Of a DNA stretch of 31,500 bases, positions 16,428 to 23,133 are shown piece by piece. Positions within the stretch are counted from its first letter, which is position 1. Every line of letters begins with the position of its first letter. The DNA is taken from contig CAZXWJ010000024.1 of NCBI GenBank assembly GCA_964644375.1, positions 1 to 31,500 on the forward strand. Reading direction: 5' to 3'. This DNA comes from CAYNYM01 sp964644375 (GTDB lineage: Bacteria > Desulfobacterota > DSM-4660 > Desulfatiglandales > HGW-15). Made by a program: the position numbers and the translations under genes. Below the pieces are notes generated by a model. That model searched no databases, was not told the DNA's origin, and worked only from the letters and a program-made list of their open reading frames with translations.

Positions 16428-16928
16428 ATGCCTAAAGTCTTGCGTATAGATTATCAAAGATGCACCGGCTGCAGGACCTGTGAAATGGTGTGCTCCGTTA
16501 TGCACGACGGCGTCCTCAATCCCATGAGAAGCCGTATAAAAATTATGAAATGGGAGGCAGAAGGTCTCTACATTCCCATGACCTGCAATCACTGCCAGGA
16601 TGCGCCTTGTATGGCGGCCTGTCCGGTGAAGGCCATTCATCGCGACAGGGAACTGGACAGTGTCGTTGTAGATTACGACACCTGCATCGGCTGCCGCACC
16701 TGTGTGGCGGTCTGCCCCTTTGGCGCCATGTCGTTTAACAGCGCTGACCAGAAGGTCTTCAAATGTGACTTCTGTGACGGCGATCCACAGTGCGTTCGAT
16801 TCTGCGACGTAAAGGCCATCGACTATATAGAAGTCGGAGAAATCGCTGTCGAAAAGAAACGTGATGCGGCTGAAAAGATTCGCAAAGCAAGAAAAGAGGA
16901 AGAGTCTGCTCTAGCCCAAGTGATGTAA
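16428..16928 (+). CDS. Four-cluster ferredoxin, AOR electron-transfer subunit
   Basis: A 166-residue polyferredoxin of the DMSO reductase B / AorA type. Sixteen cysteines form four 4Fe-4S sites, arranged as CTGCRTCEMVC, CNHCQDAPCMAAC, CIGCRTCVAVC and CDFCDGDPQCVRFC. The C-terminal 30 residues are a charged helix. GGAGG lies eight bases before the ATG, 20 bp after the AOR stop. It probably carries electrons between the AOR tungsten site and ferredoxin or the membrane Fe-S protein encoded upstream. No FAD subunit (AorC) follows; a strong terminator does, so this operon has no NAD-reducing module. Confidence 0.9.
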   Translation: MPKVLRIDYQRCTGCRTCEMVCSVMHDGVLNPMRSRIKIMKWEAEGLYIPMTCNHCQDAPCMAACPVKAIHRDRELDSVVVDYDTCIGCRTCVAVCPFGAMSFNSADQKVFKCDFCDGDPQCVRFCDVKAIDYIEVGEIAVEKKRDAAEKIRKARKEEESALAQVM

Positions 16929-16980
16929 GATGTACCCCTTCGCCTTTTGAATCTCAGGGCGCAGGGTTTCCATATTCGAA

Positions 16981-17015
16981 AGGGGTCTTCGGTTTCGACC
17001 GAAGACCCCTTTTTT
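16981..17015 (+). terminator. Strong terminator of the AOR operon
   Basis: A 13-bp perfect stem (AGGGGTCTTCGGT at 16981-16993, ACCGAAGACCCCT at 16998-17010) with a TTCG tetraloop is followed by T residues to 17015. It separates the AOR operon from the convergent MobB gene. Confidence 0.93.
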
Positions 17016-17085
17016 GTATTTTGAGGATTAAATTTTTTATTTGATGCAGAAATTGACAAAAAAGACAATTTCGTTCGGGCACTAT

Positions 17086-17793
17086 TTACGATATCTCGAT
17101 CTCAATCCTACCGCGTTTGAGGCCCTTCGGGCCGGGGAACATTGCCAGGAGGGTCTTTCTGAAAAGGGCATTTGAAAAATCGTTCAAGGCCATTGGTTTC
17201 CCGTCGATCTTTAGGGTCATGGTTGGGTGAAGACATGGGCAGGACGACGGAGTCTCCCGCCCTTTGACGATTTCTCTGGCCAGGTCGTAACAGCTGGCAT
17301 ACCCGCATTGCGCACAGTCCAAATTCGGAAGCTTGAAGGCCTTTTCAATGGCGAGGTCGGCCATTTTTTGAACGTGATCGGGGTTGACAATGTCAAAGTC
17401 AGCTATCGTTGGGTCAAAACTGGCGGTACAGATGTCCAATCCCTTCAACAGGGACTCTCTTTCTCCTGCTTCCCGAAGGCAGACAATCCTGGGGTAGGTC
17501 CGCTCTTTCTTGAAACCTTCCGCCAGAACGATTCCCCCGCCCGAATAGGCCAGCAGATCCTCCAGGCTCCGTTCTCCCTGAAAAATCATTTCCGTCTGCC
17601 CCGCGGAACCCGCCGCGACCATCTCCGCGTAGCGGCTGTACTTTCCGGAGTCGGTGCCTGAAAGATCCAGTTCTCCGTGCGTATGTTTGATCACGGATAC
17701 GCGATGTCCCATCTCCGTCAGGGCCTTTGACAACGCTACTCCCAGGGTTGTCTTCCCGCTCTTTTTAAATCCCACGATGCCGACGACCTTCAT
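17086..17793 (-). CDS. mobB: MobB-type GTPase fused to a 4Fe-4S domain
   Basis: MobB is a P-loop GTP-binding protein that assists nucleotide attachment to the molybdenum or tungsten pterin cofactor. The 235-residue product has Walker A GFKKSGKTTLG (8-18), IKHTHGELDLSGTDSGKY (about 35-52) and the MobB core up to about 155. The C-terminal extension carries C160-x2-C163-x4-C168 and C185/C187 in the pattern CAQCGYASC followed by an AREIVKG helix, which is an FeS (PF04060-like) domain. GGGAG lies nine bases before the ATG. It is the last of three minus-strand cofactor genes but is separated from the MoaD-like gene by a possible terminator. The fused Fe-S domain is the unusual feature. Confidence 0.85.
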   Translation of the reverse strand: MKVVGIVGFKKSGKTTLGVALSKALTEMGHRVSVIKHTHGELDLSGTDSGKYSRYAEMVAAGSAGQTEMIFQGERSLEDLLAYSGGGIVLAEGFKKERTYPRIVCLREAGERESLLKGLDICTASFDPTIADFDIVNPDHVQKMADLAIEKAFKLPNLDCAQCGYASCYDLAREIVKGRETPSSCPCLHPTMTLKIDGKPMALNDFSNALFRKTLLAMFPGPKGLKRGRIEIEIS

Positions 17794-17848
17794 GACATAT
17801 CTCCCGAAGATTCGTATTCACTCTTCTCTATTGTCTATTTATATATAG

Positions 17849-17875
17849 AAAAGGCCGCCCCTTGCCGGCGCGGCC
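17849..17875 (-). terminator. Possible terminator between moaD-like and mobB genes
   Basis: On the minus strand GGCCGC (17875-17870) and GCGGCC (17858-17853) pair around an 11-nt GC-rich loop, followed by TTTTC. The short T run suggests partial termination, so mobB may be read through or have its own start. Confidence 0.45.
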
Positions 17876-17939
17876 CCTGATCATTTACACTTTTTAAGAA
17901 CAACGTCAATCACCGGATTGAACCCGTTGGATGCCGGAT

Positions 17940-18212
17940 CTAGCCTCCGGAAAGCATGAGGGTAATATAGATTTCATCCCCGTCCTTGATTTCCTTGGCG
18001 AGTTCATTGGGATAGGCACTTTCCGCATTGATCCATATTTCATAAAGTTCATTCAGTTTTCCATTGGGATAGAAGATCTCGTCTTCCATGATAGGGTACT
18101 TACCCGCCAGGTCCCATAAACACTCTTCTACCGTTGTTCCCTCTACCTCGATGACCTCCTTATCATCGGTAAAGGGACGGTGGCTGCTATGCACATGTAC
18201 TTTTGCGCTCAC
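17940..18212 (-). CDS. MoaD/ThiS family sulfur carrier protein
   Basis: A 90-residue ubiquitin-fold protein ending in the diagnostic Gly-Gly (TLMLSGG), which is adenylated and thiocarboxylated by a ThiF/MoeB-type enzyme. The family's mid-protein features are visible (GTTVEECLWDLAGKYP and IWINAESAY). The start is GTG with AGGAG seven bases upstream, and it follows the ThiF-like stop by three bases, so the carrier and its activating enzyme are coupled. Next to AOR and mobB, it most likely supplies sulfur for the dithiolene of the pterin cofactor. No MoaE or MoaA is in the window. A ThiS role in thiamine synthesis is possible but not supported by neighbours. Confidence 0.88.
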   Translation of the reverse strand: MSAKVHVHSSHRPFTDDKEVIEVEGTTVEECLWDLAGKYPIMEDEIFYPNGKLNELYEIWINAESAYPNELAKEIKDGDEIYITLMLSGG

Positions 18213-18215
18213 GTC

Positions 18216-18959
18216 TTACTCCTTTCTATCGAGACCTCCGCAATGCTCGCACCGCGGATTCCTCTTTACCTTGAATTCCTTGAAGGTCTGCTCCGCACCG
18301 TCATAGAGCAAAAGCCTGCCGGTCAAAAGCCCTCCCATACCGACGATGTACTTGATGACCTCCGCTGCCTGTATGGCCCCGACTATGGCCGGAGCGATGC
18401 CTATGACCGGAAATTTTTCCTTGGGGACCGGACCCCGGTACATACACCGCAGGCAGGCGGTTTTACCCGGGATAATAGTCATCACCCGCCCCTCGAATCC
18501 CCGAATCGCACCATAAAAAAACGGGATATTGTTTTCAATGGCCGTCCGGTTGAGCAGATATCTCGTAGGCAGGTTGTCCATGGCGTCCACGATGAGGTCA
18601 CAACCTTCCACGAACTTGGCGACATTGTCCTGTCCTATGGTTGCCCTGATAGCCTCGACTTCAATGGTGGGATTCAACGCAGAGAGTTTTTCATAGGCCG
18701 AATCAACCTTTCCCCTGCCGATATCCCGATCCCAGTGAAGAATCTGACGGTTGAGGTTGCTGATATCCACGGTATCCTCATCGATAATTCGAATATTCCC
18801 CACCCCTGCTGCCGCGAGATATAAGGCAATGGGAGAACCCAACCCCCCCACACCGGCGATCACGACGCGTGCCTGCTTGAGTTTCTCCTGCCCCTCCTCC
18901 CCGATCTCGGGGATCATGATTTGTCTATCGTATCGTTTTTTCTCGTTCTCAGTGAGCAT
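18216..18959 (-). CDS. ThiF/MoeB/HesA family adenylyltransferase
   Basis: An E1-like enzyme that adenylates the C-terminal Gly of a MoaD/ThiS carrier. It has 247 residues from the ATG at 18959: the conserved opening (ENEKKRYDRQIMIPEIGEEGQEKL), the ATP-binding GVGGLGSPIALYLAAAGVG, DEDTVDISNLNRQ, AMDNLPTRYLLN, and zinc ligands CLRC and CEHC. The segment after CLRC reads FPVIGIAPAIVGAIQ and lacks the cysteine that ThiF proteins carry nearby, so it is closer to MoeB in mechanism. An ATG at 18992 adds 11 residues but has no ribosome binding site, while GGAGGG lies 11 bases before 18959. It is coupled to the MoaD-like gene. Confidence 0.88.
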   Translation of the reverse strand: MLTENEKKRYDRQIMIPEIGEEGQEKLKQARVVIAGVGGLGSPIALYLAAAGVGNIRIIDEDTVDISNLNRQILHWDRDIGRGKVDSAYEKLSALNPTIEVEAIRATIGQDNVAKFVEGCDLIVDAMDNLPTRYLLNRTAIENNIPFFYGAIRGFEGRVMTIIPGKTACLRCMYRGPVPKEKFPVIGIAPAIVGAIQAAEVIKYIVGMGGLLTGRLLLYDGAEQTFKEFKVKRNPRCEHCGGLDRKE

Positions 18960-19299
18960 AAGGGCTTGGCCCTCCCGCCATGTCTCTTTCATTTATTAAA
19001 AAATAAGACCCTTTTGATGAAAGGCAATAGGGTTCGTCCCCCCTGGCAGATTCCCAGAGCAGAACATATGAAGGCGTTACAAGTCGGGTAATTTCGCTTA
19101 TTTTCGGCCGTTTGTCAACTTATTACATGTCTCGAACACCTTTTTGAGAAAGTATTGATTCCTCGATAAAAGGTCTTTACAACCTTTCGCCAATATGAAA
19201 AATGTATACTCTTCAAATGCTCTCCAGTTCCTTTCTCCTCATTCTTTGTGCCTCTGGAGAAAACCCCGAGAGAAATAAATACAAAAAAAAGGAACTTTC
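18960..19299. other. Divergent intergenic region between thiF-like and radical SAM genes
   Basis: No gene is seen in these 340 bases. TTGACA on the minus strand (19118-19113) could be the -35 of the thiF-moaD transcript, but its -10 (GAAATT) is poor. AAAGGT (19169-19174) and ACCTTT (19182-19187) form a 6-bp inverted repeat around a 7-nt spacer and may be a small operator. AAGGAAC precedes the radical SAM start. Confidence 0.35.
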
Positions 19300-20739
19300 A
19301 TGAAATGCCAAGATGAAACGGCCTTATTCGGCAAAAAAATGGCCATCATTACCAGTTACTTCGAGGGAGAATCCTATGGCCTCCTTGGACCGCAAATGGC
19401 CGCAACCATTATCCAGGACCTTACCCCTTTTGAATGTGTGGTCGTAGCGGTCACCCACCAAGACGACAAGACTCTTCTCAAGAAGGCCCTTTACGATTAT
19501 TTCGGGAAGGAAAGGCCGGTCGTCGGTTTTTCCACCCTCAGCGGACGCGAGGATCTCTTTCTTCTATCCAAAGAACTCAAAGATGAAGGCGCCTTCACGA
19601 TTCTGGCCGGTCCCCAGGCCGATGTGGATTTCCAGGGGGAGACGGGCTGGCGGGAACACCCCCACAGGTTCCGTGGTCTCTCCCAACACTTCTCCGTGGC
19701 ACTTCACGGCCCGGCGGAACAGGTCGTCCCCTTGCTCAATCGACTTGATCAGGAAGGATGGGAGGCCTGCAACGGCCTTCTCTATGTCTCAGAAAAAGGA
19801 GAAATCGTCCGAAACCCCAAGGCCCCCTGGGATGAGCGCTTTCTTCGAAAGGTGAACTGGGACAACCTCTATCGGATCGGCCCGCAGGGCCTGCAAAACC
19901 TTGAAATAAGCTCAGGGCAGGTTCTCCAGCACATCGGTTGTCCCCATGCGTCCCGGGGCAGGCAAATAGAGGTGGGCTATCCTTCTTACTTTCAAGGCAA
20001 AGAAACGGAAAAGATTGAACTCACCTTCAAGGGGTGCAGTTTCTGTGACGTGGCCGTGGACAAGGGGTTCCATGGACCATTGGACATTGAAACCGTTCTC
20101 GCGCAGATTCGATGTCTGCCCGAGGCAGAGGACGGAAGAAAGATCCCTTTTGAATTGATCAACGAGAATGCCGTCTCCGGACTCCCACACCTTATTACGG
20201 AGAGCGGCGAGAGAGGGATGCAACTATCCCAAATCAACCTGACCGTAAGGGCGGACTGGCTGCTTCGAAGTGAAAAATATCTCAGAGAGGCCCTGCAAAT
20301 GGCCCGCCAAAAAAGGATCAGGATACTCCTGTCCTCGGTGGGGTTTGAATCTTTTGACGATCGAATTCTCAGAAGCCTGAACAAGGGCGTGACGGTAGAA
20401 ACAAACCTGAAGACGATTGGTTTGATGAGGCAGCTCAAAACCAGATTTCCCTTCCAGTGGGCCTATGCCAATCGGGACGGGGCCATGCACGGCTTCATCC
20501 ATCCCACCCCCTGGGACACTCCGGAGACAGCGGCAAATATTCAACGCACACTGAGCAGGTATAACCTCCCGGCCGATATCATACCCGCCCAGAGCATTCC
20601 CCTGATCATTCATCATGCCTCAGGACTCGCAGACTGGATCAGGGAAATCGAGCGAAAGGAACAAATCCAGTATGAAAGATATGTTACAGTGATCGGGTGG
20701 TGGGAAGAGGCCCTGCTGAATGCGAAATCAAGATCATGA
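19300..20739 (+). CDS. B12-binding-type radical SAM protein with unusual cysteine spacing
   Basis: A 479-residue protein. The N-terminal half resembles a cobalamin-binding Rossmann domain (VVGFSTLSGREDLFLLSKEL, then TILAGPQADVD at about 100-110). The second half is a radical SAM-like barrel. The standard CxxxCxxC is absent. The visible cysteines are C214 in HIGCPHA and C246-x2-C249 in FKGCSFCDVA, with Thr where the first Cys of the usual motif would be. C214 may supply the third cluster ligand. The ending NLPADIIPAQSIPLIIHHASGLADW is hydrophobic and conserved-looking. AAGGAAC precedes the ATG. It is monocistronic, convergent with the YopX-like gene. The exact reaction is unknown; methyl transfer or rearrangement are typical of B12-radical SAM families. 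Confidence 0.7.
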   Translation: MKCQDETALFGKKMAIITSYFEGESYGLLGPQMAATIIQDLTPFECVVVAVTHQDDKTLLKKALYDYFGKERPVVGFSTLSGREDLFLLSKELKDEGAFTILAGPQADVDFQGETGWREHPHRFRGLSQHFSVALHGPAEQVVPLLNRLDQEGWEACNGLLYVSEKGEIVRNPKAPWDERFLRKVNWDNLYRIGPQGLQNLEISSGQVLQHIGCPHASRGRQIEVGYPSYFQGKETEKIELTFKGCSFCDVAVDKGFHGPLDIETVLAQIRCLPEAEDGRKIPFELINENAVSGLPHLITESGERGMQLSQINLTVRADWLLRSEKYLREALQMARQKRIRILLSSVGFESFDDRILRSLNKGVTVETNLKTIGLMRQLKTRFPFQWAYANRDGAMHGFIHPTPWDTPETAANIQRTLSRYNLPADIIPAQSIPLIIHHASGLADWIREIERKEQIQYERYVTVIGWWEEALLNAKSRS

Positions 20740-20799
20740 CCGGTGGCATCGCCGCCAGAGTGCTTCAAGACCATCATCTGGAGGAGATCCCAAAACCCG

Positions 20800-21186
20800 T
20801 CACTTGTCCAGAAGGTCGGCGTCTTCGTATCTATTCCCGATCACGAGCAGAAGATGGGGCTTCCAGGGGAGAGTCGTCCCCCTATAGTCACAGACATCGA
20901 ACCCTGCATTCGCCTCGTTCCATTTGACTACGTTAGTCGATTGCGGGATGCCGATTCTATTACAGGTATCGTCTACGATATCCCCTTCGTAGATCTCATG
21001 TCCCTTTCCGTCATGGAATCCGGTGAATTGGAGGAGTTCGCAGGAATCCAGGGGCAGAACAGCCGCTGCCTCCTGGTCGTGCCCGAACTCATAACATGAT
21101 ATTTCCTGTCGCGAAAAATCTATAGCCTGAACTTCCAACATCCGCTTCTTGTTCCAGTGCCATGCCCTGAATTTTGCGCAATCCAT
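20800..21186 (-). CDS. YopX family protein (phage-type)
   Basis: A 128-residue protein matching the YopX family, small proteins common in phages and prophages and without a firm function. Key pieces are KFRAWHWNKKRMLEV at the N terminus, LLQFTGFHDGKGHEIYEGDIV in the middle (about 50-70), and VVKWNEANAGFDV plus LLLVIGNRYEDADLL at the end. AGGAAGG lies seven bases before the ATG. The gene appears intact. No integrase, terminase or other phage gene is adjacent, so it is probably a leftover or a solitary acquisition. An overlapping plus-strand frame over the same bases is a shadow. Confidence 0.75.
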   Translation of the reverse strand: MDCAKFRAWHWNKKRMLEVQAIDFSRQEISCYEFGHDQEAAAVLPLDSCELLQFTGFHDGKGHEIYEGDIVDDTCNRIGIPQSTNVVKWNEANAGFDVCDYRGTTLPWKPHLLLVIGNRYEDADLLDK

Positions 21187-21547
21187 TTAATACCTTCCTA
21201 CCGGCGAACGCCGCCATTTTCTGATATGCATGACTCGAGTCCGCGATGAAGCCAATGCCCGAAGGCCCGGGCTTTGATTCACCCCGAATAGAGTTTAGCT
21301 TTTTTGTGACAAAATATAGGCGATATTCCCGCATGGGTCAAGGTTTAAAGAAGCTCAACAGGTTCAGACCCCGGGCTCGTCGACAAACGCCATGGTGTAA
21401 GAAATCTGCAACAAAGCCCTCCTGCCCCAATAAACCGACTTTTTGTCTGCCTCATTCGAGGCATTTGACATTGACACAAAAAACTAAATTTTCTATACTC
21501 ACGGTCAAAAGAACCTGCATTTTTTAACTCACCCGGATCCGGCATCC
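21187..21547. other. Intergenic region with the eutA promoter
   Basis: No gene is recognised between the YopX-like gene and the short frame at 21548. A 10-bp palindrome GACTCGAGTC lies at 21232-21241. The promoter listed separately is the only clear signal. Confidence 0.35.
21471..21499 (+). promoter_or_regulatory. Predicted promoter of eutA
   Basis: A perfect TTGACA (21471-21476), a 17-bp spacer and TATACT (21494-21499, five of six). A second TTGACA abuts it directly upstream (21465-21470). Predicted initiation near 21506 gives a leader of about 140 nt that contains the short frame at 21548. Confidence 0.65.
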
Positions 21548-21688
21548 ATGCGGTATAAGCTCATTCCGGCGGTACGCGATATCATGGCTCATGAAGATTT
21601 GCAGAAGGGTGGTGCGGGTGTTGAGGAGATCTTTGAGAAACAGCAATGGAAAACAAAATTGAATTACTTTCTGTCGGTATTGATGTAG
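21548..21688 (+). CDS. Possible short leader peptide or gene remnant upstream of eutA
   Basis: A 46-codon frame from ATG at 21548 to TAG at 21688, overlapping the first 43 bases of eutA in another frame. The stretch MRYKLIPAVRDIMAHEDLQK has normal protein composition, but I do not recognise a family. Its end is simply eutA read out of frame. No ribosome binding site precedes it. It could be a truncated gene, a coupled upstream peptide, or chance. Confidence 0.25.
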   Translation: MRYKLIPAVRDIMAHEDLQKGGAGVEEIFEKQQWKTKLNYFLSVLM

Positions 21689-23073
21689 GCAGTTCAACCA
21701 GTCATTTGGTCTTTTCTAATCTGACATTAATAAAAGATGAGCTGTCCCCCACTCGTCGATTTCAGATTGAGGAAAGAAAGATGGTCTATGAGGGAAAAAT
21801 CATACACACCCCTCTGCTGGACGACAATACTATTGATATCAATAGCCTAACGACATTTTTAAAGGAAGAATGCGATCACGCAGACATTGATCCTGTTGAT
21901 ATTCAAACGGGCGCGGTGATTGTAACCGGTGAGACGGCAAAAAAACACAACGCGCCGCAAATCGCACAAGCACTCTCCAGAGATGCCGGAAAATTTGTCG
22001 CGGCGACCGCAGGCCCCAACTTCGAAAGCCTTCTTGCAGCGATGGGTTCGGGGGCAACCGCCAGGTCAAAAGATCACAACACGACAATCCTTTCCTGCGA
22101 CATTGGCGGCGGAACATCCAACCTGGCCATATCGAGAAACGGTGAGGTGCTGTCCACAAGCTGTGTGTCGGTCGGCGGCAGATTGCTTGCCCTCGATTCT
22201 GAAGGAAAGATATGCCGTCTTAACGAACCTGCGGTTCATGTTATGCAACACATTGGATTGAATTATAAAATGGGGGACCGGATACCAAAGGAAGATATCG
22301 AAAAAATCGCATCAAGTTTGGCCGAAGTATTGATCGAAATCATGACGGGTCCTGCAAATTCCTTTCTGGCAAAGCAGCTTATGGTAACCGATAATTTACA
22401 GTTCTCCTATCCCATTGATGAATATATATTTTCAGGAGGGGTGTCGGAGTTCATCTATGGGGGCAAGAACAAGTTCAATGACATAGGGAAGATTCTTGCC
22501 GATAAAATACTGTCAATGACTCCTCGATTGGAGGCTCCGGTTGTGGAGCCCGTCAATAAGATTAGAGCAACCGTCATTGGTGCGGGTGCCTATTCGTTAT
22601 CCATTTCAGGCTCGTCCGGGTTCATGGATGACAAACTCACCTTTCCGATAAGAAACATTCCCGTACTCAGGGTCGATGTGGAGGAATCAAAACTCAGCTT
22701 TGAACATGTGGTTTCACAGGTAAACCATGCGTTCAAAAAGTTTGACTTGATCGAGGGCCAGGAGATCGTCGCCTTATACTTCAAGGACCCGGTTCGTGTG
22801 AACTATCCTTCACTGGAGTTGTTTGCAAAATCTATCGAAACCGCCCTCACCAACTCAATCGACCAGGAGACGCCCGTTATTCTTATCTTTGAAAAGGATA
22901 TTGCATGCAGTGTGGGGAACGTCATTCGACGAGAGACCGGGTTGAAGAACAATCTCCTTTCACTGGATGAATTGTCGCTGAATGACGGGGATTGGATCGA
23001 TATCAGTGAACCGTTGGTTGGACATCAGGTGTTTCCCGTTACGGTGAAATCACTCGTATTCCCAATGAATTAG
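21646..23073 (+). CDS. eutA: EutA, ethanolamine ammonia-lyase reactivating factor
   Basis: EutA is an actin-like ATPase that releases damaged cobalamin from ethanolamine ammonia-lyase so that the enzyme can reload. The 475-residue protein has the phosphate-binding opening VGIDVGSSTSHLVFSNL (10-26), family blocks VIVTGETAKKHNAPQIAQALS and FVAATAGPNFESLLAAMGSGA, and the second phosphate loop LSCDIGGGTSNLAISRNGEV. Length fits the family. Base composition is more AT-rich than in flanking genes. The usual partners eutB and eutC, and other eut genes, are not in this window. The ATG lacks a close ribosome binding site, GAGGAG being 18 bases upstream. It could serve another B12-dependent lyase, but the family assignment is firm. 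Confidence 0.9.
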   Translation: MENKIELLSVGIDVGSSTSHLVFSNLTLIKDELSPTRRFQIEERKMVYEGKIIHTPLLDDNTIDINSLTTFLKEECDHADIDPVDIQTGAVIVTGETAKKHNAPQIAQALSRDAGKFVAATAGPNFESLLAAMGSGATARSKDHNTTILSCDIGGGTSNLAISRNGEVLSTSCVSVGGRLLALDSEGKICRLNEPAVHVMQHIGLNYKMGDRIPKEDIEKIASSLAEVLIEIMTGPANSFLAKQLMVTDNLQFSYPIDEYIFSGGVSEFIYGGKNKFNDIGKILADKILSMTPRLEAPVVEPVNKIRATVIGAGAYSLSISGSSGFMDDKLTFPIRNIPVLRVDVEESKLSFEHVVSQVNHAFKKFDLIEGQEIVALYFKDPVRVNYPSLELFAKSIETALTNSIDQETPVILIFEKDIACSVGNVIRRETGLKNNLLSLDELSLNDGDWIDISEPLVGHQVFPVTVKSLVFPMN

Positions 23074-23080
23074 CTTTTTA

Positions 23081-23105
23081 GCGGCACATATGCCGTAGCT
23101 TTTTC
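23081..23105 (+). terminator. Terminator after eutA
   Basis: GGCA-CATA-TGCC (stem around 23083-23094), extended by AGC/GCT across a GTA bulge, is followed by TTTTT at 23100-23105. It lies between the convergent eutA and amrS genes. Confidence 0.5.
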
Positions 23106-23133
23106 AAAATTATATCTTCAACATAAATCATAC

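Noticed and set aside
20743..21099. Plus-strand frame over the YopX-like gene.
   Set aside because: The minus strand encodes clear YopX family motifs with a good ribosome binding site.
21345..21400. A GGTTCAGACCCC stretch resembling a tRNA T arm.
   Set aside because: The five-base T stem does not pair and no acceptor or anticodon arms can be drawn.
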